Assembly: GCA_937995335.1 (NCBI GenBank)
Contig: CALKIH010000006.1
Span: 1-64,000 of the forward strand
Reading direction: 5' to 3'
Source of the DNA: UBA2357 sp002344625
GTDB lineage: Bacteria > Pseudomonadota > Gammaproteobacteria > Burkholderiales > Rhodocyclaceae
Length of the DNA stretch: 64,000 bases
Part shown: piece after piece, positions 26,337 to 35,417 of the stretch
Numbering within the stretch: position 1 is the first letter of the stretch
Layout of the letters: the number at the start of each line of letters is the position of its first letter
Notes under the pieces: generated by a model
What the model was told of the DNA's origin: nothing
Databases searched by the model: none
Seen by the model: the letters and a program-made list of their open reading frames with translations, nothing else
Translations under genes and position numbers: made by a program

Positions 26337-28052
26337 TTATTGCGCCGGGAAGCGTTTGACCGTGTCGGAGAGCGCGGTATTGTCCGGGTGCTCGGCGAGG
26401 GCGGTGTCCCACATCCGGCGTGCCTCATCCTTGCGGTCGAGCGCCCACAGCACTTCGCCCAGATGGGCCGCGATTTCAGGGTCGGAGCGTATGCCGTAAG
26501 CGCGCTCCAGGTGGGCGAGCGCGCCATCGAGGTCGTTCAGGCGAAAGCGAACCCAGCCCATGCTGTCGAGTATGAACGGGTCGTTAGGCTGCAGCGCGAG
26601 CGCCTTTTCGATCAGGGTCTGCGCTTCGTCGAGCCGCAGGCCACGGTCGGCGAGCGAATAGCCGAGCGCATTGTAGGCGTGGGCATGGTCGGGTTGGAGT
26701 GCGATCAGCTTGAGCAGGCGGTCTTCCATCAGGTCGACGCGGTCGAGCCGTTCGGCAATCATGGCGGCTTCATAGAGTAGATCGGGGTCGTCGGGGTGGT
26801 CCTTGAGGGCCGTTTCGAGCACCTCGAAGGCTTCGCCATGACGCTCGGCGTCGCGCAACAGCGCGGCTTCGGCTATCACCGCGCGCTTGCGCCCGTTCTC
26901 GTCCGCCGCGATGGCCTTGAGGTGCAGGCGGGCTTCCTCGGTCTGGCCGGCGCGGGCAAGGATGAAGGCGACGCGCAGTTGTGCGTCGACATGGTGTCTT
27001 CCCGGGCCGACGGCCCGGTACCAGCGCAGGGCGGTGGTGTCGTCACCGCGGCGCTCGGCAATGTTGCCGAGATTCAGGCGGATGCCATCGGCCTCGGGAT
27101 GCCCGGCGAGCAGCGTCTGCTCGAACAGGTTTGCCGCGGTCTCGAGGTCGCCGAGCTGAAATGACACCAGCGCGACCGCGAACAGCATGTCGCGATCACC
27201 CGGGCTGGCATCGAGCAGGATCTGGAACTGCTTGCGCGCCTCCGACAAGTTGTGGGCGGAAACCAGCGAGCGCGCATAGGCCAGCCTGACGTTGGCGTTG
27301 CCGGGCTCCTTCTCGACGAGTTCGGCCAGGACCTGATTGGCTTCGCCGATCGAGCCGAGCTGAATCAGGATCTGGGCCTTGACGATGCTTGCCGGCTCCC
27401 AATAGGGGCGAAGCTCGAGCGCCTTCCCGATCGATGCGAGGGCGCTGCGGTCGTCACCGGCCCCGGCGCTGGCCTGGGCGCGGGCAAAGTGCGCGGCTGG
27501 TTCGTTCAGGTAAGGTTCGGTGAGGCGATTGACGATCGCCCGCACGGTTTCCTTGTTCTGCAGGCGTGCGAGTGCGCGGTTCAGCCCGAGAAGGTTTTGC
27601 TCGAGCTGTTCGCTGTCGTTGGCGAGAATGCGCGCGAGCTCGATCTGGATTTCGTCGAGGCGTTCGCCGCCACTGCTTGCCAGGACTCCGGCCAGCACCC
27701 TGCGCGCCTCTTCGGATTGGGGTTCGGCTTCCGACCAGATGCGGGCGGCCTCGATCGCCAGCGGAGTGTTGCGGGCGAACAGGGCGATTTCGGTGGCGCG
27801 CCGGGCAATGAGCGGATCGTGCGTGCGCCGGGCCAACTGGGTGTAGGCCTCGACCGATACCTGGATTTCACCGCGGGCGCCTGCGATTTCCGCGAGCAGG
27901 AGCAGGTAGAGCGCTTCGGCAGTCAGCGGATGACCCGTCTCCACGCCGGTCACGGGTGTGGCCCCCGGCGGCTCCTCGGCCCACGCCGCGACCGGTGTCA
28001 GGCACAGTGCGAGGACAATACTGCGGAAAAGCGCTGAGAAATTGCGGTTCAT
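26337..28052 (-). CDS. Exported TPR-repeat protein
   Basis: 571 aa, signal peptide (about 1-25, AWA) and then at least a dozen tetratricopeptide repeats to the C-terminus, for example ALASIGKALELRPYW, ANVRLAYARSLVSAH, HAHAYNALGYSLADRG and DPFILDSMGWVRFRLND. It is a periplasmic or outer-membrane-associated scaffold. The gene sits directly upstream of lolB with a single base between them, an arrangement seen in many betaproteobacteria. That suggests a part in lipoprotein or outer-membrane assembly, but no specific partner is known to me. Confidence 0.85.
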   Translation of the reverse strand: MNRNFSALFRSIVLALCLTPVAAWAEEPPGATPVTGVETGHPLTAEALYLLLLAEIAGARGEIQVSVEAYTQLARRTHDPLIARRATEIALFARNTPLAIEAARIWSEAEPQSEEARRVLAGVLASSGGERLDEIQIELARILANDSEQLEQNLLGLNRALARLQNKETVRAIVNRLTEPYLNEPAAHFARAQASAGAGDDRSALASIGKALELRPYWEPASIVKAQILIQLGSIGEANQVLAELVEKEPGNANVRLAYARSLVSAHNLSEARKQFQILLDASPGDRDMLFAVALVSFQLGDLETAANLFEQTLLAGHPEADGIRLNLGNIAERRGDDTTALRWYRAVGPGRHHVDAQLRVAFILARAGQTEEARLHLKAIAADENGRKRAVIAEAALLRDAERHGEAFEVLETALKDHPDDPDLLYEAAMIAERLDRVDLMEDRLLKLIALQPDHAHAYNALGYSLADRGLRLDEAQTLIEKALALQPNDPFILDSMGWVRFRLNDLDGALAHLERAYGIRSDPEIAAHLGEVLWALDRKDEARRMWDTALAEHPDNTALSDTVKRFPAQ

Positions 28053-28244
28053 ATAGTCGGGGCTCTGGACGGAAATTGCACCGGCAAGGACAGAGCCTGC
28101 GCTCGATGTCGGTTTGCCGGTGACGCTTGACGCGATAGGATTCGCTTAGAGGCGTACCAAGCAATTGCGTTCGCCCCATGTTATGCACTTTCCGCTCGCG
28201 ACGGCAAGCCCGATCGTAGCGCCCCCGTCAGCAATGGTGAAGCC

Positions 28245-29060
28245 ATGCCCGAACTTCCAGAGGTCGAGACCACCCGCCGGGGCATTCAGCCGCTGCTTGC
28301 CGGGCGGGTTGTGACCGGGTTCCGGGTGCGCAATCCGCGTTTGCGCATTCCGGTGTCTCCGGACATCGCGGGCGCGATCGTGGGGCAGTGCGTGCGCGAC
28401 GTTCGGCGGCGGGCCAAGTATCTTTTGATCGATTTCGATGCGGGTAGCCTGCTCGTGCATCTGGGTATGTCGGGCAGTCTGCGCTGGATGGATGCGCAGG
28501 CGGCGGCCGGGGCGCATGATCACATCGACTTGGTGTTCGATGCCGGCGTGTTGCGCTATCGCGACCCGCGGCGTTTTGGCCTGTTCGCGTGGCAGCCGGG
28601 TCCGGGCGAAGCACATCCGTTGCTGGCGCGGCTGGGGCCCGAGCCCTTGAGCGAGGGTTTCGATGGCGCGGCGTTGTATCGGGCGACCCGGACGACCCGC
28701 GTGTCGGTCAAGCAGGCCTTGATGGACGGGCAGCGGGTGGTCGGCGTCGGCAACATCTATGCGTCCGAGAGCCTGTTTCGCGCCCGGATCAATCCGCTCA
28801 CCCCGGCATGCGACATCGGTGCGCAGCGTTACCGCCGGCTGGCCGACGCGGTACGCGAAACCCTTGCCGCGGCAATCGATGCGGGCGGAAGCAGTTTGCG
28901 CGATTTCGTCGGCGGAGACGGCCAGCCCGGTTATTTCCAGCAGCAGTACTTCGTCTATGCGCGTGCGGGCGAGCCATGCCGGGTTTGTGCCACGATGGTG
29001 CGAAAGGCGATCGTCGGGCAGCGCGCCACCTTCTGGTGTCCGCGCTGCCAGCGTGGCTGA
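28245..29060 (+). CDS. mutM: Formamidopyrimidine-DNA glycosylase (Fpg)
   Basis: 271-aa base-excision repair enzyme removing 8-oxoguanine and Fapy lesions, with AP-lyase activity. The catalytic N-terminus PELPEVETTRRG with Pro2/Glu3 is intact. The helix-two-turn-helix region QRVVGVGNIYASESLFRA is present, and the zinc finger CRVC...CPRC (about 245-268) closes the protein. It is divergent from the TPR gene, with 190 bases between. A MutT-like Nudix protein at 4.5 kb would act in the same oxidised-guanine defence. Confidence 0.98.
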   Translation: MPELPEVETTRRGIQPLLAGRVVTGFRVRNPRLRIPVSPDIAGAIVGQCVRDVRRRAKYLLIDFDAGSLLVHLGMSGSLRWMDAQAAAGAHDHIDLVFDAGVLRYRDPRRFGLFAWQPGPGEAHPLLARLGPEPLSEGFDGAALYRATRTTRVSVKQALMDGQRVVGVGNIYASESLFRARINPLTPACDIGAQRYRRLADAVRETLAAAIDAGGSSLRDFVGGDGQPGYFQQQYFVYARAGEPCRVCATMVRKAIVGQRATFWCPRCQRG

Positions 29061-29132
29061 GCGGCGCGCGCGGGGGCGCTGCGGCCCGCGTCCGTCGGAT
29101 CGTGCCGGCCGGCCATCATGCGGGGGCTGGGT

Positions 29133-29161
29133 TTGGAGTGCGCCCGAATCGAGTCTATCCT
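29133..29161 (+). promoter_or_regulatory. Possible sigma-70 promoter of the dynamin-like GTPase gene
   Basis: TTGGAG (29133-29138) and TATCCT (29156-29161) are spaced 17 bases apart and lie about 50 bases before the GTPase ATG. The match to consensus is moderate, and no other evidence supports it. Confidence 0.35.
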
Positions 29162-29213
29162 ATGCTATTGAATTGAGGTCATTCCGGTGAGTCCGGGCGC
29201 AGGAGTGGTGAAC

Positions 29214-31184
29214 ATGGGTCTGGTAGAGCAGATTTCCGCATATGGCGGCTGGCGTGACAGGGTGGGTGATTCGGTGCTGCGTCTGCGGCAATGGCTGTCG
29301 CGCAATGACGTCGGCGATGCCCAGGCCGACCTGCGGCTTCAGTACGTGCTCGAACGGCTGCGCGACGACAAGCTCACGATCGCGTTCGTCGCCGAGTTCT
29401 CACGCGGCAAGTCCGAGCTGATCAACGCGATCTTCTTCTCGGACTATGGCGACCGGGTGCTGCCCTCCAGTGCGGGGCGGACCACGATGTGTCCCACCGA
29501 ACTGCAATGGTCTCCCGGCGCCAGCGCCGAGATCCGTCTGCTGCCGATCCGGTCGCGTGCCGACAGCGCCAGCGTTTCGGATCTGAAACAGAAATCCGGT
29601 GCCTGGGTCGTCGAGGCCCTCGACAGCGATTCCCTGGGGAGCTTGCAGGCAGCGGTTTCCAGGGTTGGCGAAACCGAACGGGTCACGGCGGACGAGTGCC
29701 GCAGCCTGGGGTTTGCGATCGATCCGGCCGGGGAGCGTGGCCTGAAGCCCGATGGCGACGGTCTGGTCGAGATTCCGAGCTGGCGGCACGCGGTCATCCA
29801 GTTTCGTCACCCCCTGCTCGAGCAGGGGCTGGTGGTGCTCGATACGCCGGGCCTGAACGCAATCGGCGCGGAGCCGGAACTGACTTTTTCGCTCTTGCCC
29901 AATGCGCATGCGGTGTTGTTCATCCTCGCGGCCGATACCGGCGTGACGCAGAGCGATCTGGCGATCTGGCGCGAGTATGTCGAGGGCGGCAAGGGGGGGC
30001 GCAAGGGACGCATGGTCGTGCTCAACAAGATCGATGGACTGTGGGACGGGCTGCGCGAAGAGGCGCGCATCGACGCCGAGATCGACCGTCAGGTCGGGTC
30101 GGTTGCCGAGATGCTCGAGGTGCCGCGGTCGAACATCTTCCCGGTTTCGGCACAAAAGGGCTTGGTCGGCAGGATCCGCGCCGACCCGGCGCTGGTGGCA
30201 CGCAGCCGTCTGGACGTGCTCGAACAGGCGCTGTCCGTCGACGTGCTGCCGAGCAAGCAGCAGATCGTCGCGGAGAATGCGCGGGCTGAAACCCGGGAAC
30301 TGATTGCCCAGACGCGTTCGCTCTTGAATGCACGCTTGAGCGGCGTCCGCGAACAGCTCACCGAACTGACCGATCTGCGCGGCAAGAATCAGAGCGTCAT
30401 CGAATACATGATGCGCAAGATTCGCGCGGAAAAGACCGAGTTCGAGCAAGGTCTGCAAAAGTATTACGCGGTGCGTACGGTATTCTCGAACCTGACCAAC
30501 AACCTGCTCGGGCACCTGGGACTCGAAACCTTGCGCGATGAAACCCGGCGTACCCGCGAAGCCATGCAGGAGTCGAGTTTCTCGCGTGGTTTGAGCGAGG
30601 CGATGGAGGGCTTCTTTGCGCGCCTGCGAAGCAACCTCGAAAAATCCAGCGCCGAGATCAACGAGATCACGGCGATGCTCGACACGATGTATCGCCGTTT
30701 CAGTGTCGAGCATGGCCTCAAGCTCACGCAGCCCGACGCGTTTTCGACGACGCTTTACGAACGGGAGCTCGACCGCCTCGAAGAGGTTTTCAATCGCCAG
30801 GTCAATTCGGCATTGACGCTGGTCACGACCAGCAAGCAGGCGCTGACCGAGAAGTTCTTCGAAACCGTGGCGGTACAGGCGCGGCGCACGTTCGAGATCG
30901 CGAATCGTGACGTCGAGCAGTGGCTGCGGGCCGTGATGTCGCCTCTCGAGACCCAGGTACGCGAGTATCAACTGCAGTTGAAGCGGCGGCTGGAGAGCGT
31001 CAAGCGCATTCACCAGGCGACCGATACGCTCGAGGACCGGATCGACGAGTTGAAGAGTGCCGAAAGCACCCTGCTCGCACAGCAGGCGGAACTCAACGTA
31101 CTCGAGGCGCGTATTCTGGAAACGCTAGGCGAGGGGGGCGACGAGCGTGCGGTGCAGGGGGCCGGTTTCGACCGGGCGGCCTGA
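29214..31184 (+). CDS. Dynamin-like GTPase
   Basis: 656-aa large GTPase. The G1 loop is AEFSRGKSE (about 60-68), where dynamins usually have G-E-F-x-x-GKS-T. The switch I Thr is in AGRTTMCPTE, G3 is LDTPGLNAIG and G4 is LNKIDG. After the GTPase domain comes a long helical stalk (about 370-650) with coiled-coil segments. There is no obvious membrane helix, so a paddle or amphipathic tip would have to bind membranes. Bacterial dynamin-like proteins act in membrane remodelling or phage and antibiotic stress, and the role here is unknown. The ATG at 29214 follows AGGAG with 8-base spacing. Confidence 0.8.
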   Translation: MGLVEQISAYGGWRDRVGDSVLRLRQWLSRNDVGDAQADLRLQYVLERLRDDKLTIAFVAEFSRGKSELINAIFFSDYGDRVLPSSAGRTTMCPTELQWSPGASAEIRLLPIRSRADSASVSDLKQKSGAWVVEALDSDSLGSLQAAVSRVGETERVTADECRSLGFAIDPAGERGLKPDGDGLVEIPSWRHAVIQFRHPLLEQGLVVLDTPGLNAIGAEPELTFSLLPNAHAVLFILAADTGVTQSDLAIWREYVEGGKGGRKGRMVVLNKIDGLWDGLREEARIDAEIDRQVGSVAEMLEVPRSNIFPVSAQKGLVGRIRADPALVARSRLDVLEQALSVDVLPSKQQIVAENARAETRELIAQTRSLLNARLSGVREQLTELTDLRGKNQSVIEYMMRKIRAEKTEFEQGLQKYYAVRTVFSNLTNNLLGHLGLETLRDETRRTREAMQESSFSRGLSEAMEGFFARLRSNLEKSSAEINEITAMLDTMYRRFSVEHGLKLTQPDAFSTTLYERELDRLEEVFNRQVNSALTLVTTSKQALTEKFFETVAVQARRTFEIANRDVEQWLRAVMSPLETQVREYQLQLKRRLESVKRIHQATDTLEDRIDELKSAESTLLAQQAELNVLEARILETLGEGGDERAVQGAGFDRAA

Positions 31185-31246
31185 CGGCGTGAGGCGGGGC
31201 ATGTCGAGCGTGGCGCAGCGCTGTCCGGCCGCGCCGCATGGCGGAA

Positions 31247-31495
31247 TCACTTGCTCGTCAGCTTCAGGAATTTCTCCATGAGCTGATCCTTGTTCTCGAC
31301 GATGTCGGGATTCAGCGGGATACAGTCCACCGGGCATACTTGCTGGCACTGCGGTTCGTCGAAATGGCCCACGCACTCGGTGCATTTGTTCGGGTCGATC
31401 TCGTAGATTTCATCGCCCTGGTAAATCGCACCGTTGGGGCATTCGGGTTCGCATACATCGCAGTTGATGCATTCGTCGGTAATCATCAGGGCCAT
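31247..31495 (-). CDS. 2[4Fe-4S] ferredoxin, YfhL type
   Basis: 82-aa ferredoxin with two cluster motifs: CINCDVCEPECP (about 10-21) and CTECVGHFDEPQCQQVCP (about 38-55). The latter has the longer insertion between cysteines 2 and 3 typical of YfhL/Alvin-type ferredoxins. A C-terminal helix ENKDQLMEKF follows. It is adjacent to coaD, as in many proteobacteria. Low-potential electron carrier with unknown partner; it ends convergently with the dynamin-like gene. Confidence 0.93.
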   Translation of the reverse strand: MALMITDECINCDVCEPECPNGAIYQGDEIYEIDPNKCTECVGHFDEPQCQQVCPVDCIPLNPDIVENKDQLMEKFLKLTSK

Positions 31496-31515
31496 GGCTG
31501 TTGAATCTCCAGTAT

Positions 31516-32007
31516 TTACGATTTGATCGGGTTGTTGCGACGCAGCCGGTCGAGAACCGGGGGCTGCACGAACTTGCTCACATCCCCGCCGAGGCGCGCG
31601 ATCTCGCGCACCATCGTCGCGGAAATGAACATGTATTCTTCGGCCGGGGTCATGAACACGGTTTCGACGTTCGGGTACAGCTTGCGGTTCATCCCGGCCA
31701 TCTGAAACTCGTATTCGAAGTCTGAAACCGCCCGCAGGCCGCGCAGGATCAGGCGTGCGTCGGTGGTATGCAGAAAGTCCATGAGCAGACCGTCGAAACC
31801 CGTCACCTCGACGTTCGGAAACGGTGCGAGGATCTCACGCGCGATCGCCACGCGCTCGGCGAGGGGGAACAGCGGCATCTTCGCCCGACTCTCCGCCACT
31901 GCGACGATCACCTTGTCGAACAGCAGCGCCCCGCGCCTGACGAGATCTTCATGGCCGCGGGTGAAAGGGTCGAAGGTGCCGGGATAGACCGCCACCGCTT
32001 CCTTCAT
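31516..32007 (-). CDS. coaD: Phosphopantetheine adenylyltransferase
   Basis: 163-aa enzyme for the penultimate step of CoA synthesis. The nucleotidyltransferase motif YPGTFDPFTRGHEDLVRR is present, with the phosphopantetheine-site region GLLMDFL and RGLRAVSDFEYEFQMAGMN. The C-terminal ISATMVREIA motif is also seen. The start overlaps the rsmD stop by 4 bases (ATGA), forming the rsmD-coaD-ferredoxin unit. Confidence 0.97.
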   Translation of the reverse strand: MKEAVAVYPGTFDPFTRGHEDLVRRGALLFDKVIVAVAESRAKMPLFPLAERVAIAREILAPFPNVEVTGFDGLLMDFLHTTDARLILRGLRAVSDFEYEFQMAGMNRKLYPNVETVFMTPAEEYMFISATMVREIARLGGDVSKFVQPPVLDRLRRNNPIKS

Positions 32008-32543
32008 TCGACTGTTCCTTGCATCAAGTGAAAATTGACCTGCCCGGCCCGGCCGCGTTTGGCGACTGCCCAGCCGCCGAGCCCGGTCAGTGCTGTTTCG
32101 GATTCGACATACAGCCAGCCTTCCGGCTCGACGAGCCGGCCGAGCAAAGGTTCGATGCGACCGAGCCAGCCCTGGTTGTACGGAGGATCGAGAAAAACGA
32201 CGTCGAACCTGCGCGAGCACGAATGGGCGAATTCTAGCGCATCGCCCCGGATCAACTCTACTTGCGCCGCTTGTAGGGTTATTTGCGCAGCCCGCAGGGC
32301 CGCGCACACGCGCGGATTGTATTCGACCATGCTCACATGGGCCGCGCCGCGCGAGGCCGCCTCGAACCCCAGGATTCCGGTGCCGGCGAAAAGGTCGAGG
32401 CAGCGCAGGCCGTCCAGATCCTGCCCGAGCCAGTTGAACAGCGTTTCGCGCACCCGGTCGGGCGTCGGCCGCAACCCCGGAGCTTTGGCCACGTCGATCA
32501 GGCGCGAGCGCCACTGCCCGCCGACGATTCGGACACGGCTCAA
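32004..32543 (-). CDS. rsmD: 16S rRNA (guanine966-N2)-methyltransferase
   Basis: 179-aa SAM-dependent methyltransferase of the small-subunit rRNA. Key segments are RIVGGQWRSRLI, the SAM loop CLDLFAGTGILGFEAASRG and the catalytic motif FLDPPYNQGW. Normal length. Its ATG overlaps the upstream M16 protease stop by 4 bases, so the M16 pair, rsmD, coaD and ferredoxin genes appear to be one long operon. Confidence 0.96.
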   Translation of the reverse strand: MSRVRIVGGQWRSRLIDVAKAPGLRPTPDRVRETLFNWLGQDLDGLRCLDLFAGTGILGFEAASRGAAHVSMVEYNPRVCAALRAAQITLQAAQVELIRGDALEFAHSCSRRFDVVFLDPPYNQGWLGRIEPLLGRLVEPEGWLYVESETALTGLGGWAVAKRGRAGQVNFHLMQGTVE

Positions 32544-33904
32544 TTCGACGCGCCGGCCGCGGTGGGTGCCGTATCGCCGTCGCCGCCCGCGATCACCGTC
32601 ACCAGATGTTCCGGTTTGACCCGCCGCACGAACGCATCGCGCACCTGCTCGGCGGTGACTTCCGCGATATGGCCCGGGTAGGCGTCCAGCCAGTCGAGCG
32701 GGAGGCGGTAGAAGCCGATCATGGCCACATATTCGAGAATGTTGCGGTTGGAATCCAGGCGCAGACCGAAACCATTGATGAAATTGTCGCGCGCCGCGCT
32801 CAATTCGGCCTCGCTCGGCCCTTCGGCGATGAAACCCCGCAGGACTTCATCCACGACCGCCAGTGCTGCCGTGGCCTGGCTGCCCCGGGTCTGGAGCCCG
32901 ATCTGGAACGGCCCGGCGACCTGCAGCGGTTGAAAATTGCTGTAGACGCTGTAGGCGAAGCCGCGCTGCTCGCGCACTTCGCGGGTGAGGCGCGACACGA
33001 AACCGCCGCCGCCCAGCACGTAGTTCCCGACCAGCAGCGGGTAGTAGTCCGGGTCGTCGCGCGACAGTACCGGCATGCCGACGGCGATGTGGGCCTGCGC
33101 GGAGGGATGCGGGATGCGTTCGGTGCTGCGCGCGGGCAGTTGGGGGGCGGGCAACGCGGTCGGCGCGGTGCCCACCGGCAGTGCCCGGGTCAGTGCGCGC
33201 GCGATGGCGTCGGCGTCGTCGCGGCTGGCATCGCCGACCACCGTCACCGTGGCGCTGCCGGCGTTGAAGTGGGTGCGGTGGAACGCCACCAGATCGTCCC
33301 GCGAGATGCCTTGCAGCGACTCGACGGTCGTCGTCCGGGAATAGGGATGATCACCATAGATGGCGCTGTTGAAACGCCGCGCGGCGAGTGTGGCGGGCCG
33401 GGTCAGCGCTTCGCGCAGGCCGGCGATGCCGCGGCCACGTTCCCGCTCAAGCACTTCGGCCGGAAAGGTCGGGGCCGCGACCAGTCGCGCCGCGAGCGCG
33501 ATCGCGGCGTCCCGTTCGGCCGCGCTCGAGAGCGTGCGCACCGACAGCGAACTGCGGTCGTTGTCGGCGCCGCCGCCAAACCGCGCGCCGGTATCGGCAA
33601 CGGCGTCGGAGATCTCCTGCTCGTTCATGCCCTCGGTGCCGATATCGAGCAGGCTGCGGGTCAGCGACGCGAGGCCCGCCTTGTCCGGCGGTTCGTGTGC
33701 GCTGCCGCCGGCGAAGTCGATCTGTACATCGAGCATCGGCAGTGCGCGGCTTTCCACGAAATAAACGCGCGTGCCCGACTCGAGCGTCCAGTGTTCGATG
33801 CGGGGGCCCGCCAGCGTCGTGGTGGATGCGGCCGCGAGCGCCGTGGCAAACAGTGCCGAGAACAAGCTGCGTCGGCTGCGCTTTACAAGTGCGATGAGCG
33901 TCAT
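32540..33904 (-). CDS. M16-family peptidase homologue without the zinc motif (exported)
   Basis: 454 aa with a signal peptide (about 1-32, TLA) and two M16 domains. The first domain has no HxxEH: at the expected place the sequence reads KAGLASLTRSLLDIG. The second domain carries the conserved R-Y-type region EVREQRGFAYSVYSNF, which is the substrate-gripping half of M16B peptidases. It should therefore act as the non-catalytic partner of the upstream gene, 4 bases away, forming a heterodimer as in mitochondrial MPP and several bacterial pairs. Function in the periplasm is unknown. Confidence 0.88.
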   Translation of the reverse strand: MTLIALVKRSRRSLFSALFATALAAASTTTLAGPRIEHWTLESGTRVYFVESRALPMLDVQIDFAGGSAHEPPDKAGLASLTRSLLDIGTEGMNEQEISDAVADTGARFGGGADNDRSSLSVRTLSSAAERDAAIALAARLVAAPTFPAEVLERERGRGIAGLREALTRPATLAARRFNSAIYGDHPYSRTTTVESLQGISRDDLVAFHRTHFNAGSATVTVVGDASRDDADAIARALTRALPVGTAPTALPAPQLPARSTERIPHPSAQAHIAVGMPVLSRDDPDYYPLLVGNYVLGGGGFVSRLTREVREQRGFAYSVYSNFQPLQVAGPFQIGLQTRGSQATAALAVVDEVLRGFIAEGPSEAELSAARDNFINGFGLRLDSNRNILEYVAMIGFYRLPLDWLDAYPGHIAEVTAEQVRDAFVRRVKPEHLVTVIAGGDGDTAPTAAGASN

Positions 33905-33908
33905 GTTG

Positions 33909-35279
33909 TCAGTTTCTCTGTGCGACCGGGGATTGTCCGGCGGGGGTGTTCTCGAGCGGCAGAGGCTGGAGTTCTGCGCGGGTCAGCGTTGCATCGTCGA
34001 AATAGCGTAGTGCGACAGCGCGTACCTCTTCCGCCGTCACGCTGCGCAGGCCTTCGAGCATTGCCGCGTCGTCGCGCCACGAGAAGCCGGTCGATTCGAG
34101 GTAGCCGATCTCCATGGCCTGTCCCATCAGCGAGTCGCGCTTATAGACCTGGGCCGCGATCGCCTGGGTGCGCACCCGCTTGAGTTCGTCTTCGCCGATG
34201 CCCGATTCGCGTATGCGCTCGAACTCGGCCCGCAAGGCGGCTTCGACATCGGCCACGGTGCGTCCCGGCGCGGGCGTGCCGCTCAGGATGAACAGCGACG
34301 GCCCCCGCCCCGCGCCGTCATAGCTCGCACTCGCCGAGACCGCGACCTGATCCTCGCGCACCAGCCGCCGCGGCAAGCGCGCACCGTCGTAGCCGCTGAG
34401 CACGGCCGCAAGCACTTCGAGCGCGTAGGCCTCTCGATCGTTGTGCACGTCGCGCAGCGTCGGTACATGCCAGGCGAGTGCGATGTAGGGCAGTTCCGCG
34501 GGGGCCTTGACGATGGTGTGGCGTGGCCCGCGCTGCGGCGGTTCGTCCGCGATCCGCGCGCGGTCGAAGGCGCTGGCCGGAATTTGGCCATAGTGCTCCC
34601 GCGCCAGTTCGAACACCTGCTGGTGATCCACGTCGCCGACCACGACCAGGCGCGCATTGCCGGGCGCATACCAGCGCTTGTGCCAGTCGATCGCGTCGTC
34701 GACGGTGTAGGCGGCGATGTCGGGCATCCAGCCGATGACTGGGCGGCGATAGGGGTGGGCTTGAAAGGCGGTGGCCATGAGCTGCTCGAACACCAGCGCG
34801 CGCGGATTGTCGTCGGTGCGCAGGCGCCGCTCTTCCTTGACCACCTCGACCTCGGGCCGGAAGAGCTCGGCGGTGATCTTGAGGTTGGCCATCCGGTCGG
34901 CCTCGAGCATCATCATTTCGCCGAGATGTTCGGGCGGAATCTGTTGAAAATAGGCGGTGTAGTCGCGACTGGTGAAGGCGTTGTCGCGACCGCCGACCGC
35001 GGCGACCCGCTTGTTGAATTCGCCCGGAGCGATCTTTTCGGTGCCCTTGAACATCATGTGTTCGAGCATGTGGGCGATGCCGGAAACGCCTTCGGGCTCG
35101 TCCATCGAACCCACGCCGTACCACAGCATGTGCACGACCGACGGGGCGCGCCGGTCTTCCTTGACGATGACCTTGAGTCCGTTTTCGAGCGTGGTTTCGA
35201 AGGGGTTTGCAAGTGCCGGTGTGCCGGCAAGGAGGCCGGCCATCAGTACCGCGAGGGGGTGGCAGATCTTGCGAAGCAT
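33909..35279 (-). CDS. M16-family zinc metallopeptidase (exported)
   Basis: 456 aa with a signal peptide (about 1-25, ALA) and an intact inverse zinc motif HMLEH (within GIAHMLEHMMFKGTEK), plus the distal Glu in EVVKEERRLR. The second M16 domain is present. It is the catalytic half of the pair with the following gene. The ATG at 35279 has an AGGA ribosome-binding site 7 bases upstream; the ATG at 35294 lacks one. It is divergent from ftsY, with about 140 bases between. M16 followed by ftsY-ftsE-ftsX is a common betaproteobacterial arrangement. Confidence 0.92.
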   Translation of the reverse strand: MLRKICHPLAVLMAGLLAGTPALANPFETTLENGLKVIVKEDRRAPSVVHMLWYGVGSMDEPEGVSGIAHMLEHMMFKGTEKIAPGEFNKRVAAVGGRDNAFTSRDYTAYFQQIPPEHLGEMMMLEADRMANLKITAELFRPEVEVVKEERRLRTDDNPRALVFEQLMATAFQAHPYRRPVIGWMPDIAAYTVDDAIDWHKRWYAPGNARLVVVGDVDHQQVFELAREHYGQIPASAFDRARIADEPPQRGPRHTIVKAPAELPYIALAWHVPTLRDVHNDREAYALEVLAAVLSGYDGARLPRRLVREDQVAVSASASYDGAGRGPSLFILSGTPAPGRTVADVEAALRAEFERIRESGIGEDELKRVRTQAIAAQVYKRDSLMGQAMEIGYLESTGFSWRDDAAMLEGLRSVTAEEVRAVALRYFDDATLTRAELQPLPLENTPAGQSPVAQRN

Positions 35280-35417
35280 TTGATTGTCCTGCATCTGTTA
35301 GAATTCGAGGCCCGAAATCAGGCCGCTCAGGCCGTGATGATTGGCGAGCCGCATCTTAGCCGCAAAGCGCTTTCGGCGCGTGCCGAAGGTTAAACGTTCT
35401 AGAAGACTCCACCTGCC

